A stretch of DNA of 6,696 nt, taken from Spirochaetales bacterium. GTDB lineage: Bacteria; Spirochaetota; Spirochaetia; B11-G9. The first letter of the stretch is position 1; the number at the start of each line of letters is the position of its first letter. Positions 1 to 5,741 of this stretch are shown piece by piece. The translations under genes were made by a program, and so were the position numbers. The stretch covers positions 1 through 6,696 of the forward strand of contig JALTGJ010000439.1 of the NCBI GenBank assembly GCA_027077185.1, read 5' to 3'. The notes below the pieces were generated by a model that did no database searches, was not told where the DNA came from, and saw only the letters and a program-made list of their open reading frames with translations.

Positions 1-16
1 ACAAAGGAATAATAAA

Positions 17-706
17 ATGAACGAACTTTTATGGATGGCAATGCTGCTGGTAAACTTTGGAGCAATACTGCTAAGCTATCGTATATGGGGTAAAGCAGGA
101 TTATATTTATGGATTCCTATTGCTGTCATTGTTGCCAACATACAGGTTACAAAAACTATTGAACTATTTGGAATGACTGCTACACTTGGCAATATCGTCT
201 ATGCTACAAGCTTTCTGGTTACGGATATTTTAAGTGAAAACTATGGTAAAAAAGATGCGGCCAGAGCTGTGGGAATGGGCTTTTTTTCTCTTATAATAAT
301 GACTGTCTTAATGAATCTTGCCTTGTTTTTTATTCCGGATTCAAGTGACTTTGCCCAGGGGAGTCTTGCCCGGATATTTAGTTTAATGCCAAGAATTGCT
401 CTTGGAAGTCTTGCTGCCTATGGGTTCTCCCAGCTTCATGATATTTGGGCCTACGATCTATGGAGAAAGAGATTCCCATCCAAAAAATTTATCTGGCTGC
501 GAAATAATCTTAGTACAATGGTCAGTCAGCTGCTGGATACTTTAATTTTTACTTTTATAGCATTCTGGGGTGTTTTTGAAACTTCAGTGCTTGTAGATAT
601 ATTGATAACAACGTATTTATTAAAATGGGTTGTAGCTTTACTGGACACCCCCTTTTTGTATATAGCAAGAAACTGGCATGATAAAAGGATTGTAGACAGG
701 GATTAG
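17..706 (+). CDS. yhhQ: Queuosine precursor transporter, YhhQ/VUT family (COG1738)
   Basis: This is an inner-membrane transporter; family members import queuosine precursors (preQ0/preQ1) for tRNA modification. The 229-residue length is normal for the family. It is strongly hydrophobic, with about six or seven membrane segments (roughly residues 3-22, 28-48, 55-70, 84-106, 122-140, 168-186 and 190-216). Family signatures are visible: A40-N-I-Q-V-T-K46 followed by FG, T69-D-I-L-S-E-N-Y-G77, the S138-Q-L-H-D142 motif, and R162-N-N-L-S with S170-Q-L-L-D-T175. The ATG at 17 is preceded by AAAGGA at 3-8, eight bases upstream, so the start is well supported. Any promoter or preQ1 riboswitch would lie to the left of the window. 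It converges on the acetyltransferase gene across a 137-base spacer. The substrate is inferred from family membership only, because no other queuosine gene is visible here. Confidence 0.88.
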   Translation: MNELLWMAMLLVNFGAILLSYRIWGKAGLYLWIPIAVIVANIQVTKTIELFGMTATLGNIVYATSFLVTDILSENYGKKDAARAVGMGFFSLIIMTVLMNLALFFIPDSSDFAQGSLARIFSLMPRIALGSLAAYGFSQLHDIWAYDLWRKRFPSKKFIWLRNNLSTMVSQLLDTLIFTFIAFWGVFETSVLVDILITTYLLKWVVALLDTPFLYIARNWHDKRIVDRD

Positions 707-843
707 GTATATTATTCTATTAAATTTGCATTGATAAATTAACCATTTCAGAACAACTTAAAAGTAGATATTCTGAATAGAATATATGTATCAATAAGAT
801 CAACAGAAAAATTTTGTAGAAAATTATATAATAAACCTCATGT
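707..843. other. Convergent AT-rich spacer without a clear terminator
   Basis: This lies between the transporter stop and the acetyltransferase stop. It contains a perfect 7-bp AT-rich inverted repeat (768-774 with 779-785, 4-base loop) with no following T run. It also holds an AT-only 6-bp hairpin near 812-828 which, read leftward, is followed by a short T stretch. Either could act weakly as a terminator, but neither is a convincing intrinsic terminator. No coding potential was seen. Confidence 0.4.
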
Positions 844-1413
844 TTATATGTCTTTTTCCAGGTAACTATTCCTTAAAACCATGTGAACATGATCTTCCCA
901 TTTACCAAAAATTTTTAGGTACATGGGGCTTAGCCCCTCATTCTGAAATCCCAGTTTTTCAACTACTTTAAGGGATGAAATATTCCTGGGCATAATATTG
1001 GCCTCAATTCTATGAAGACCAACTGTTTTAAAAATAAAATTAACCCCTGCTTCCAGAGCCTCAGTCATGTACCCTTTGTTCTGCATGGTACTGTCTGTGC
1101 TGTATCCCGTAAAGCATGATAAAAAGGGACCCTTGACAATGCTCGAAAAAGTCAATTTTCCAATTACTGTTTCCCTGTGTATATCCCCTTTGTTGAAAAT
1201 TACGAATGAAAATTCCTTACCAGCCTTAGTTTTTTGTATGCAGGACTTTAAAGCAGTTTTATGATATTTAAGAGTGTAGAAGTCAATTCCCCTTACAGGT
1301 TCCCATATTTTAAAGGCATCCCTGTTCCTTCTATAATAATCCAGAACCTTTTTTGCCATATTTACTTTGGGAATTTCCAGAACCAAATTTTTAGTTGTTA
1401 AAATAATTTCCAT
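844..1413 (-). CDS. GNAT-family N-acetyltransferase, RimJ/RimL type
   Basis: This is a predicted cytosolic acetyl-CoA-dependent acetyltransferase of 189 residues, a typical RimJ/RimL-like size. The N-terminus (L-T-T-K-N-L-V-L-E-I then W37-E-P) follows the usual pattern of these enzymes. The acetyl-CoA pyrophosphate-binding loop is Q111-N-K-G-Y-M116, matching QxxGxG/A with the last position changed to Met. It is followed by the helix TEALEAGVNFIF, then N144-I-S-S-L-K-V-V-E-K-L-G-F156, and W172-E-D-H-V near the C-terminus. Substrates in this group range from ribosomal protein N-termini to antibiotics and cannot be told from sequence. The ATG at 1413 lies four bases after the stop of the upstream phosphatase gene and has no visible Shine-Dalgarno, so translation probably depends on coupling to that gene. 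It is the last gene of a leftward operon. Confidence 0.85.
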   Translation of the reverse strand: MEIILTTKNLVLEIPKVNMAKKVLDYYRRNRDAFKIWEPVRGIDFYTLKYHKTALKSCIQKTKAGKEFSFVIFNKGDIHRETVIGKLTFSSIVKGPFLSCFTGYSTDSTMQNKGYMTEALEAGVNFIFKTVGLHRIEANIMPRNISSLKVVEKLGFQNEGLSPMYLKIFGKWEDHVHMVLRNSYLEKDI

Positions 1414-1417
1414 TCTA

Positions 1418-2218
1418 TTATTTAATTAGTTTAAAATATTTCTGTATGAGTTTGCGGGTTTCCGGGGCTCCGGATATAAAGGAATCAGGAGCTTTCTCCC
1501 TATTTATAAGAGCTCTATAGTCAATTTTTTTTCCGGAATAGTATTCCAGATCCATGCCTGCTTTTTTTATTACAGCATGAGCCGCTGCAATATCCCATAT
1601 ATAGCAGGGCGTAATAATAGATCCTGTAACAGCACTATGAAGCAGGGTGGAAGATACATTTATAATTGCACTTCCTGCAATCCTCAGTTTCCCTGGATAT
1701 GTGCTAAAATTATAAACAGAATGTATAGCTGAACCTATCATAATCTGTCCTGGGGTTGAATCTTTTACATTTGAATAATCATGATCCTTTCCATTAATTT
1801 TGATATCCCCTCCGGGTGCAAGAGTAATAAGATTGCCCCCGTCTGCGTCCGTTCCCCATCTTGGAGCATATATAATTGCACCAGCCGGCTCAAAGTTTCT
1901 GTTAAGTATTCCTATGGCAAGACACCAGCCGGGCATTCCCTGGCTGTAGGAATCAGTTCCATCAATCGGGTCAAGAGTAAAAATCCATTCAGCAGCAGAA
2001 CTGTCCTGTTCGGGTAACGGATTTTCCTCACTTACAATTAAAGCATTTGGAAAATATTCTTTAATTTTGGCTGTTAAAAGTTTGTCCAGTTCTGTGTCAG
2101 TCCTGGTAAGAATGGAACCGTCTTCTTTGATTCCTCTGGATACTTTATCCTGTTCTTCTGCCGCATATTTACCTGCAGCGAGTACGTCTTTTACAAGATT
2201 ATTAAAAGCAGTTTTCAT
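1418..2218 (-). CDS. Inositol monophosphatase family phosphatase (IMPase/CysQ superfamily)
   Basis: This is a metal-dependent (Mg2+, lithium-sensitive class) phosphomonoesterase of 266 residues, the usual family length. The signature residues are present: E64-E65 in VSEEN, the metal site D83-P-I-D86-G-T-D89-S, the R179-I-A-G-S-A stretch, and W208-D209-I-A-A-A-H near the C-terminus, whose Asp is the last metal ligand. All expected metal ligands appear intact. The substrate could be inositol-1-phosphate, 3'-phosphoadenosine 5'-phosphate (CysQ-like), or a sugar or histidinol phosphate; I cannot decide from sequence. The ATG at 2218 is one base after the stop of the 68-residue gene, and its Shine-Dalgarno AAAGGA lies inside the end of that gene. 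The GNAT gene follows four bases downstream. This arrangement indicates one mRNA with coupled translation. Confidence 0.9.
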   Translation of the reverse strand: MKTAFNNLVKDVLAAGKYAAEEQDKVSRGIKEDGSILTRTDTELDKLLTAKIKEYFPNALIVSEENPLPEQDSSAAEWIFTLDPIDGTDSYSQGMPGWCLAIGILNRNFEPAGAIIYAPRWGTDADGGNLITLAPGGDIKINGKDHDYSNVKDSTPGQIMIGSAIHSVYNFSTYPGKLRIAGSAIINVSSTLLHSAVTGSIITPCYIWDIAAAHAVIKKAGMDLEYYSGKKIDYRALINREKAPDSFISGAPETRKLIQKYFKLIK

Positions 2219-2219
2219 T

Positions 2220-2426
2220 TTACAGTCCTTTTATTTCAGCAAAAGTCAGAAGTATTTCCGGGTCTATAAGCCCCAGTTCCATTGCGATAATTCCAAAAAG
2301 GCTTTCATTCCCTTTTTTCTGCTCTTCCAAAACAATTTCAACATCTTTTAGAGACATAGCTTCTGCTCTAATTAACCATTCACCTATTTTTTCATCACTA
2401 TTAGTAATTTCCATTCCAAACCCCAT
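2220..2426 (-). CDS. Small stand-alone MshEN/GspE-N-like domain protein
   Basis: This is a 68-residue soluble protein without signal or membrane segment. Residues 13-36 (KIGEWLI, M24, D28-V, L33-E-E-Q36) follow the 24-residue MshEN pattern RLGxxLLxxGLIxxxxLxxxLxxQ. Residues 43-66 (L-F-G-I-I, E50-L-G-L-I54, L59, F62) form a second copy after a six-residue spacer. MshEN domains, known from the N-termini of type II secretion and type IV pilus ATPases, can bind c-di-GMP. Here the leading Arg is Lys in repeat 1 and missing in repeat 2, so ligand binding is uncertain. The first ATG (2426) has no Shine-Dalgarno; an ATG at 2414 preceded by GGGG at six bases is an alternative start giving 64 residues. 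It leads the operon with the phosphatase and acetyltransferase. Function is unknown. Confidence 0.75.
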   Translation of the reverse strand: MGFGMEITNSDEKIGEWLIRAEAMSLKDVEIVLEEQKKGNESLFGIIAMELGLIDPEILLTFAEIKGL

Positions 2427-2447
2427 TGTTTGAAGATAATAATATTT

Positions 2448-2476
2448 AGTATAGTATATCTTTAAATACTACTCAA
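2448..2476 (-). promoter_or_regulatory. Sigma70-like promoter for the 68-aa/phosphatase/GNAT operon
   Basis: Read leftward, TTGAGT (2476-2471) is followed by a 17-base spacer and TATACT (2453-2448). This is a near-consensus housekeeping promoter. Transcription would begin near 2441, leaving about 15-27 bases before the two candidate start codons. A second TATACT at 2458-2453 overlaps but has a poor spacing to the -35. Confidence 0.6.
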
Positions 2477-2491
2477 TCTGGGAACAGCTAT

Positions 2492-2520
2492 TTGCGCTAT
2501 CCCACATTTTGGACTATAAT
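2492..2520 (+). promoter_or_regulatory. Sigma70-like promoter for the D-Ala-D-Ala carboxypeptidase gene
   Basis: TTGCGC (2492-2497), a 17-base spacer and a perfect TATAAT (2515-2520) form a plausible promoter. It is divergent from the operon promoter at 2448-2476. A start near 2527 would give an unusually long leader of about 90 bases before the TTG start codon. The -35 is only a partial match. Confidence 0.5.
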
Positions 2521-2528
2521 ATCAGTTA

Positions 2529-2566
2529 TTCTCTAATTTAGGAATAATACACTGCGCAATATAGCC
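2529..2566 (+). repeat. Leader repeat, copy A (upstream of dac)
   Basis: This 38-base segment aligns without gaps to 5682-5719 upstream of the cobB-like gene, with 28 identities. The first 12 bases, TTCTCTAATTTA, are identical. The later part shares TACA-T, CG, AAT and TAGCC. It lies just after the proposed dac promoter and is followed by a run of seven C (2565-2571). It could be a shared cis-acting RNA or DNA element, or an alternative-sigma promoter. Confidence 0.5.
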
Positions 2567-2603
2567 CCCCCAAATACTAAAAGAGGGATACATCGCACAA
2601 GCC

Positions 2604-2608
2604 GGGGA
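2604..2608 (+). promoter_or_regulatory. Shine-Dalgarno GGGGA for the dac TTG start
   Basis: GGGGA ends eight bases before the TTG at 2617, which supports that unusual start codon. The seven-C run at 2565-2571 could pair with GGGG at 2604-2607 and hide this site. That pairing is inference only. Confidence 0.5.
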
Positions 2609-2616
2609 CAAGAACT

Positions 2617-3840
2617 TTGAAAATAAAAAACATTTACTTTACAAAATTTAAAATACAAATGCTGCTGTTTTTTTTTATTATAACTGTTTCTCTCTTTGCA
2701 GAACCAACTATAAACGCAAAATCTGCAATATTAATAGATAGTACTACAGGTACAGTTCTTTTTGAAAAGAACAGTAATTTATCAATACCGCCAGCTTCGA
2801 TGACGAAATTAATGACTCTCTATGTAGTTTACAAAAATATAAAAGAGGGTAAGCTGTCAAAAAATGAGATAATTCATATTGATAAAAATGCAGACTTTAG
2901 ATCTTTACCCCCTCATTCTTCTTTAATGTTTCTTGAAGAAGGTCAGGATGTTTCTCTTCTGGATTTAATGCTGGGTCTGGCTGTTCCTTCAGGAAATGAT
3001 GCTGCAATTGCTGTAGCAATGAGGGTTTCAGGAAGTGTGGAATCTTTTGTAGTCCTAATGAATCTGGAAGCGGAAAAGCTGGGGTTAAAATCAGTTCATT
3101 TTGATGATTCTTCCGGGCTGAGTGAGAAAAACAGGGTTACAGCTGCCGACTTTGCAAAATTCTGCAGAATATATCTTAAAACATTCCCCGAAGCCCTTAA
3201 GGAGCTTCATTCTGTAGATTCTTTTACCTATCCCAAAGAGAAAAACTGGAAGGCAAACGGCAAATCTGTATATGGGCCTATTACCCAGCATAACCGAAAT
3301 AATCTTTTATCTGTATATGCTCCTGTAGATGGTTTGAAAACAGGATATATAGATGAATCAGGGTTTAATATAGCTCTTACGGCCAGTCAGCATAACCGCA
3401 GGCTTATAGCTGTTATTATGGGAGGACCTGGGAATAATAGTGAAGAAGGGGCATTCTACAGGGCTGTCGACGGTATAAGTCTTTTATCCTATGGTTTTTA
3501 TCATTTTACCAATATCAAAAGCAAAGTTCCTGACTTTGCAGATCCAAAAATATGGGAGGGATTAGCCAAAAAGGTAGAACTGATAATACCGGAAATACCT
3601 GTAAAAACTCTTCCTGTAGGGGAGGCACCACTACTTAAAGTTAAAGTAGATATATCTAAAAATATAATTGCACCCCTTGCTAAGGGAGATACGGTAGGTA
3701 ATATAATTCAATATTCAGATAATAAGATTATTGGAACTTATAAAATTACTGCTGCAGATAATATTTACAGGGGTGGTTTTTTTAGACGTTTTTTTGATGG
3801 GATTAAAATATTCTTTTTAAAAATTACAGGGGACTATTAA
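2617..3840 (+). CDS. dacA: D-alanyl-D-alanine carboxypeptidase (PBP5/6 family, peptidase S11)
   Basis: This periplasmic, membrane-associated penicillin-binding protein trims the terminal D-Ala from peptidoglycan pentapeptides. The 407-residue length is typical. The signal peptide has a basic n-region (K2, K4, K10, K12), a hydrophobic core of residues 15-27 and likely cleavage after A28 (SLFA-EP). All three catalytic motifs are intact: S61-M-T-K64, S125-G-N127 and K241-T-G243. A PBP5-type C-terminal beta domain occupies roughly residues 300-380. The end (GGFFRRFFDGIKIFFLKI) resembles the amphipathic membrane anchor of the family. The TTG start is chosen because it keeps the basic n-region and has GGGGA eight bases upstream; the next in-frame ATG (2659) would remove that region. 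The gene stops one base before the end of the convergent cobO gene. dacA versus dacC or dacF cannot be resolved. Confidence 0.92.
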   Translation: MKIKNIYFTKFKIQMLLFFFIITVSLFAEPTINAKSAILIDSTTGTVLFEKNSNLSIPPASMTKLMTLYVVYKNIKEGKLSKNEIIHIDKNADFRSLPPHSSLMFLEEGQDVSLLDLMLGLAVPSGNDAAIAVAMRVSGSVESFVVLMNLEAEKLGLKSVHFDDSSGLSEKNRVTAADFAKFCRIYLKTFPEALKELHSVDSFTYPKEKNWKANGKSVYGPITQHNRNNLLSVYAPVDGLKTGYIDESGFNIALTASQHNRRLIAVIMGGPGNNSEEGAFYRAVDGISLLSYGFYHFTNIKSKVPDFADPKIWEGLAKKVELIIPEIPVKTLPVGEAPLLKVKVDISKNIIAPLAKGDTVGNIIQYSDNKIIGTYKITAADNIYRGGFFRRFFDGIKIFFLKITGDY

Positions 3841-3841
3841 G

Positions 3842-4375
3842 CTATTTTTCTATTCCTGCTCTTGCAGGAACTCCCTTCTTTGAATAATGCTTTTTATTTT
3901 CCATAATTGTAACCAGATCTGCTGCAGCCATTATTTCTTCCCTTGCGTAACGGCCTGTAATTATAAGTTCGAGAGATTCAGGTTTTGACTGCATCAATTC
4001 TAAAACTTCATTTTGATCAATTTGATTATAATGAATGGCAATATTAAGCTCATCAAGAATGGCCAGGTCATACTTGCCGGAAAATAAACTCTCTTTAACA
4101 GCACTAAACCCGGCCTGTGCCGCATTACTGTCTTCTTCTGTAAAAGCAGAGTTAACTTTTCTAACAGTTCCAAATTGTTTAATAGTAATTTTTCCGGGAA
4201 AAGCAAGTTTATTTATTTTCTCTAAAGCAAGAATTTCATTGTAATCACCATTTTTTACAAACTGACAAAAGCATACATTAAATCCTGCACCCAGTGCTCT
4301 TAAAATAAGCCCCATAGAGGCTGTGGTTTTTCCTTTGCCCTCTCCTGTGTAGACCTGTATATAACCTTTTCTCAT
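3842..4375 (-). CDS. cobO: Cob(I)yrinic acid a,c-diamide adenosyltransferase (BtuR/CobO/CobA type)
   Basis: This cytosolic ATP:corrinoid adenosyltransferase attaches the upper 5'-deoxyadenosyl ligand in adenosylcobalamin synthesis or salvage. The 177-residue protein shows the modified P-loop G11-E-G-K-G-K-T-T18, Q38-F-V-K, the Walker-B-like D103-L-A-I-L-D-E109, T140-G-R142, A152-D-L-V and the family C-terminus P170-A-R-A-G-I-E-K. The start is placed at ATG 4375 because GGGAGGA lies directly upstream and the family begins at this point. The open frame continues to an ATG at 4423, but those 16 extra residues look non-conserved and would cover the ribosome binding site and a TATAAT box. It lies downstream of, and in the same direction as, the diguanylate cyclase, with 119 bases between. 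It converges with dac at one-base spacing. Its partner in the pathway, the cobB-like gene, is divergent to the right. Confidence 0.92.
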   Translation of the reverse strand: MRKGYIQVYTGEGKGKTTASMGLILRALGAGFNVCFCQFVKNGDYNEILALEKINKLAFPGKITIKQFGTVRKVNSAFTEEDSNAAQAGFSAVKESLFSGKYDLAILDELNIAIHYNQIDQNEVLELMQSKPESLELIITGRYAREEIMAAADLVTIMENKKHYSKKGVPARAGIEK

Positions 4376-4378
4376 AAA

Positions 4379-4385
4379 TCCTCCC
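4379..4385 (-). promoter_or_regulatory. Strong Shine-Dalgarno GGGAGGA for cobO
   Basis: Read leftward, GGGAGGA is followed by TTT and the ATG at 4375. It is the strongest ribosome binding site in the window. It decides the cobO start in favour of the shorter protein. Confidence 0.75.
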
Positions 4386-4411
4386 TTAAAAAGCTTTAAT
4401 ATCCACCCTCC

Positions 4412-4417
4412 ATTATA
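4412..4417 (-). promoter_or_regulatory. Possible -10 box of a cobO promoter
   Basis: A perfect TATAAT reads leftward here, about 37 bases before the cobO ATG, placing a transcript start near 4405. No good -35 hexamer is visible (ACTTCA at 17-base spacing), so cobO may have its own activated or weak promoter or be read from the cyclase gene. Confidence 0.35.
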
Positions 4418-4468
4418 AATCACTAAGACATGGATGAAGTTTGTTATCTGAAGCAGAAGCTAGCCTCC

Positions 4469-4489
4469 AGTTATACCTGCAGGTAAACT
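4469..4489. repeat. Palindrome centred on TACCTGCAGGTA
   Basis: TACCTGCAGGTA (4474-4485) is a perfect 12-base palindrome. It is extended by AGTT (4469-4472) and AACT (4486-4489) with one unpaired A. It lies six bases downstream of the cyclase stop and about 95 bases upstream of the cobO ATG. As RNA it could fold with a TGCA loop, but no T run follows on the cyclase strand. A protein-binding site or a weak terminator are both possible. Confidence 0.4.
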
Positions 4490-4494
4490 ATGAT

Positions 4495-5667
4495 TTATTG
4501 TTTTGCTTCTTTTAAGTTATCAAACTGAGTAATTCTATTTCGACCGTTTTTTTTACTTATATAAAGAGCTTTATCTGCCTGCTCTATAACTGTTTGAGGT
4601 GTTTTGTGTGCAGGAAATACTCCTGCAATGCCAATACTAACTGTTACAAGATCATTAATACTTGAATTTTTATGAATAATTTTTACTCTGCTAAGATCCT
4701 CCTGAATCTGCTTTGCCACGATACCCGCAGCTGTTACATCTGAGAATCCAAGGAGAATAAGAAACTCTTCTCCTCCATATCGGTAGGCCCAATCAGTATT
4801 TCTAATAATCCTATTTTTCAAAATAGAACCTATTGTTCTCAAACATTCGTCACCCTTAAGATGACCGTAGTAATCATTGTACTCTTTAAAAAAATCAATA
4901 TCCAGCATCAAAACAGAAAAAGTACTACCAGTTCTTAGATAAACATCCCACACAAGCTTTAGCTTTTCATCCAGGTGCTTCCTGTTGTGCAGGCCTGTTA
5001 AATAGTCGGTTAGAGAAATCTGTTTAAATTTTTCTGAATGCTTAATATTTATTTTTCGTTCTGTTTCGTATGCCTTTTCGAAGGCTATAAGCAGGACTAC
5101 TATAAATCCGGAAACTACAGGAACATTTATTATCCAGTCAACAAACTGTTCCTGAACATTCAGATGTTTAAAAATCCCCGGATAGTACCTGAAAAGAACA
5201 ATAAGTGCCATATTGATAAGAATAACAGCGATATCCAGAAAAATTCTTTCCCAACCAGTTATAAGATAATTAATAAGGATGAGGATCAGGAAAGAATACA
5301 TAATCCCGGGAGATACAAGACCGGCACTGGATAATCCGCTTGCAGGCAGCAGGATTAAAGTAATAACATAGGCTCCCACTCTGTGGACAAGTGGGACATA
5401 GATTCTTTTAAAGGATAGAACCATAAGAGCAGCACTAAAAAGGCAAATTGCAATCCATTTATAATTAAAAGAGAAGTCAAGTCTGTTAAATACGTTAACT
5501 GTTATAGTTGCCAGGGACAAAAATGTGAAGAAAAACATATAATAAATAAAGAGTCTTTCTTTAATAGGATATTTTGTTCCCATGGATTTTATTTCCATAC
5601 TACTATAGTATGCGGTTTCTCTGTAAAAATCCAGATATTTTTTTATGAAGCTATTTGCGATATTCAA
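4495..5667 (-). CDS. Membrane-anchored GGDEF diguanylate cyclase
   Basis: This enzyme makes the second messenger c-di-GMP from two GTP. It has 390 residues. The N-terminal half has about six membrane segments (roughly 38-60, 70-87, 97-113, 120-137, 140-159 and 175-196) that match no sensor domain I can name. After a short linker the GGDEF domain runs from S218-L-T-D-Y-L-T-G to about 383. It shows D255-I-D-F-F-K-E-Y-N-D, G267-H, G271-D, the active site G298-G-E-E-F302 and S-I-G-I-A. An intact inhibitory I-site R289-N-T-D292 lies five residues before GGEEF, so product inhibition is expected. The TTG start at 5667 has only a weak AGAAG upstream; ATG codons at 5598 (residue 24) and 5583 (residue 29) are alternatives that keep all membrane segments. 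It sits between two cobalamin genes, with cobO downstream on the same strand. Confidence 0.9.
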   Translation of the reverse strand: MNIANSFIKKYLDFYRETAYYSSMEIKSMGTKYPIKERLFIYYMFFFTFLSLATITVNVFNRLDFSFNYKWIAICLFSAALMVLSFKRIYVPLVHRVGAYVITLILLPASGLSSAGLVSPGIMYSFLILILINYLITGWERIFLDIAVILINMALIVLFRYYPGIFKHLNVQEQFVDWIINVPVVSGFIVVLLIAFEKAYETERKINIKHSEKFKQISLTDYLTGLHNRKHLDEKLKLVWDVYLRTGSTFSVLMLDIDFFKEYNDYYGHLKGDECLRTIGSILKNRIIRNTDWAYRYGGEEFLILLGFSDVTAAGIVAKQIQEDLSRVKIIHKNSSINDLVTVSIGIAGVFPAHKTPQTVIEQADKALYISKKNGRNRITQFDNLKEAKQ

Positions 5668-5681
5668 CTTAAAAGTACTTC

Positions 5682-5719
5682 TTCTCTAATTTAAGGTAGG
5701 TACAATACGAAATTTAGCC
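5682..5719 (+). repeat. Leader repeat, copy B (upstream of cobB-like gene)
   Basis: This is the second copy of the 38-base element at 2529-2566, with 28 ungapped identities. It contains TTCTCTAATTTA at the left and a TACAAT at 5701-5706, matched by TACACT in copy A, which could be a -10 box. An 11-base match, AGCTATTTGCG, lies 33 bases upstream here (5649-5659) and 43 bases upstream in copy A (2486-2496). Here that 11-mer falls inside the 5' end of the cyclase frame. Confidence 0.5.
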
Positions 5720-5741
5720 AGGGAAGCATAGCCAGGAAACC
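5715..5741 (+). repeat. Tandem TAGCCAGG(G)AA repeat with B12-box resemblance
   Basis: TAGCCAGGGAAGCA (5715-5728) is followed directly by TAGCCAGGAAACC (5729-5741). The second unit matches the B12-box consensus AGYCMGGAGACCKGCC through its first 13 bases with one change, then diverges. Both units carry Shine-Dalgarno-like AGGGA or AGGA. The upstream cobalamin riboswitch elements are not visible, so this is not called a riboswitch. Confidence 0.4.

Noticed and set aside
1067..1264. Rightward open frame of 65 codons
   Set aside because: It lies entirely antisense to the GNAT gene, has no ribosome binding site and shows no recognisable protein features.
1781..2351. Two rightward open frames of 78 and 94 codons
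   Set aside because: They are antisense to the phosphatase and the small MshEN-like gene and have no independent coding signals.
2480..2496. Sigma54-type -24/-12 promoter (GG ... GC)
   Set aside because: The spacing between GG and GC is 11 rather than 10 and the flanking consensus is poor; a sigma70-like promoter fits better.
2550..2610. c-di-GMP-I (GEMM) riboswitch in the dac leader, suggested by GCGCAA-TAGCC and CGCACAAGCC
   Set aside because: The fixed spacing, the tetraloop/receptor helix and the GGTAGGTAGCGGGGTT-type block of that class are not found.
3091..3291. Leftward open frame of 66 codons
   Set aside because: It is antisense within the carboxypeptidase gene, where the sense frame carries conserved family sequence.
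3853..3870. Hairpin TTCCTGC-TCTT-GCAGGAA as an intrinsic terminator
   Set aside because: It encodes the conserved PARAG C-terminus of CobO and has no T run on either strand, so it is listed only as a possible aid to termination.
4000..4244. Overlapping frames on both strands inside cobO
   Set aside because: cobO is well supported by its motifs; the alternatives lack start signals and similarity.
4376..4423. 16-residue N-terminal extension of CobO from ATG 4423
   Set aside because: It would cover a strong GGGAGGA site and a TATAAT box, and the family starts at the shorter ATG.
5038..5334. Rightward open frame of 98 codons
   Set aside because: It is antisense to the membrane part of the cyclase; its composition is explained by the complement of hydrophobic codons.
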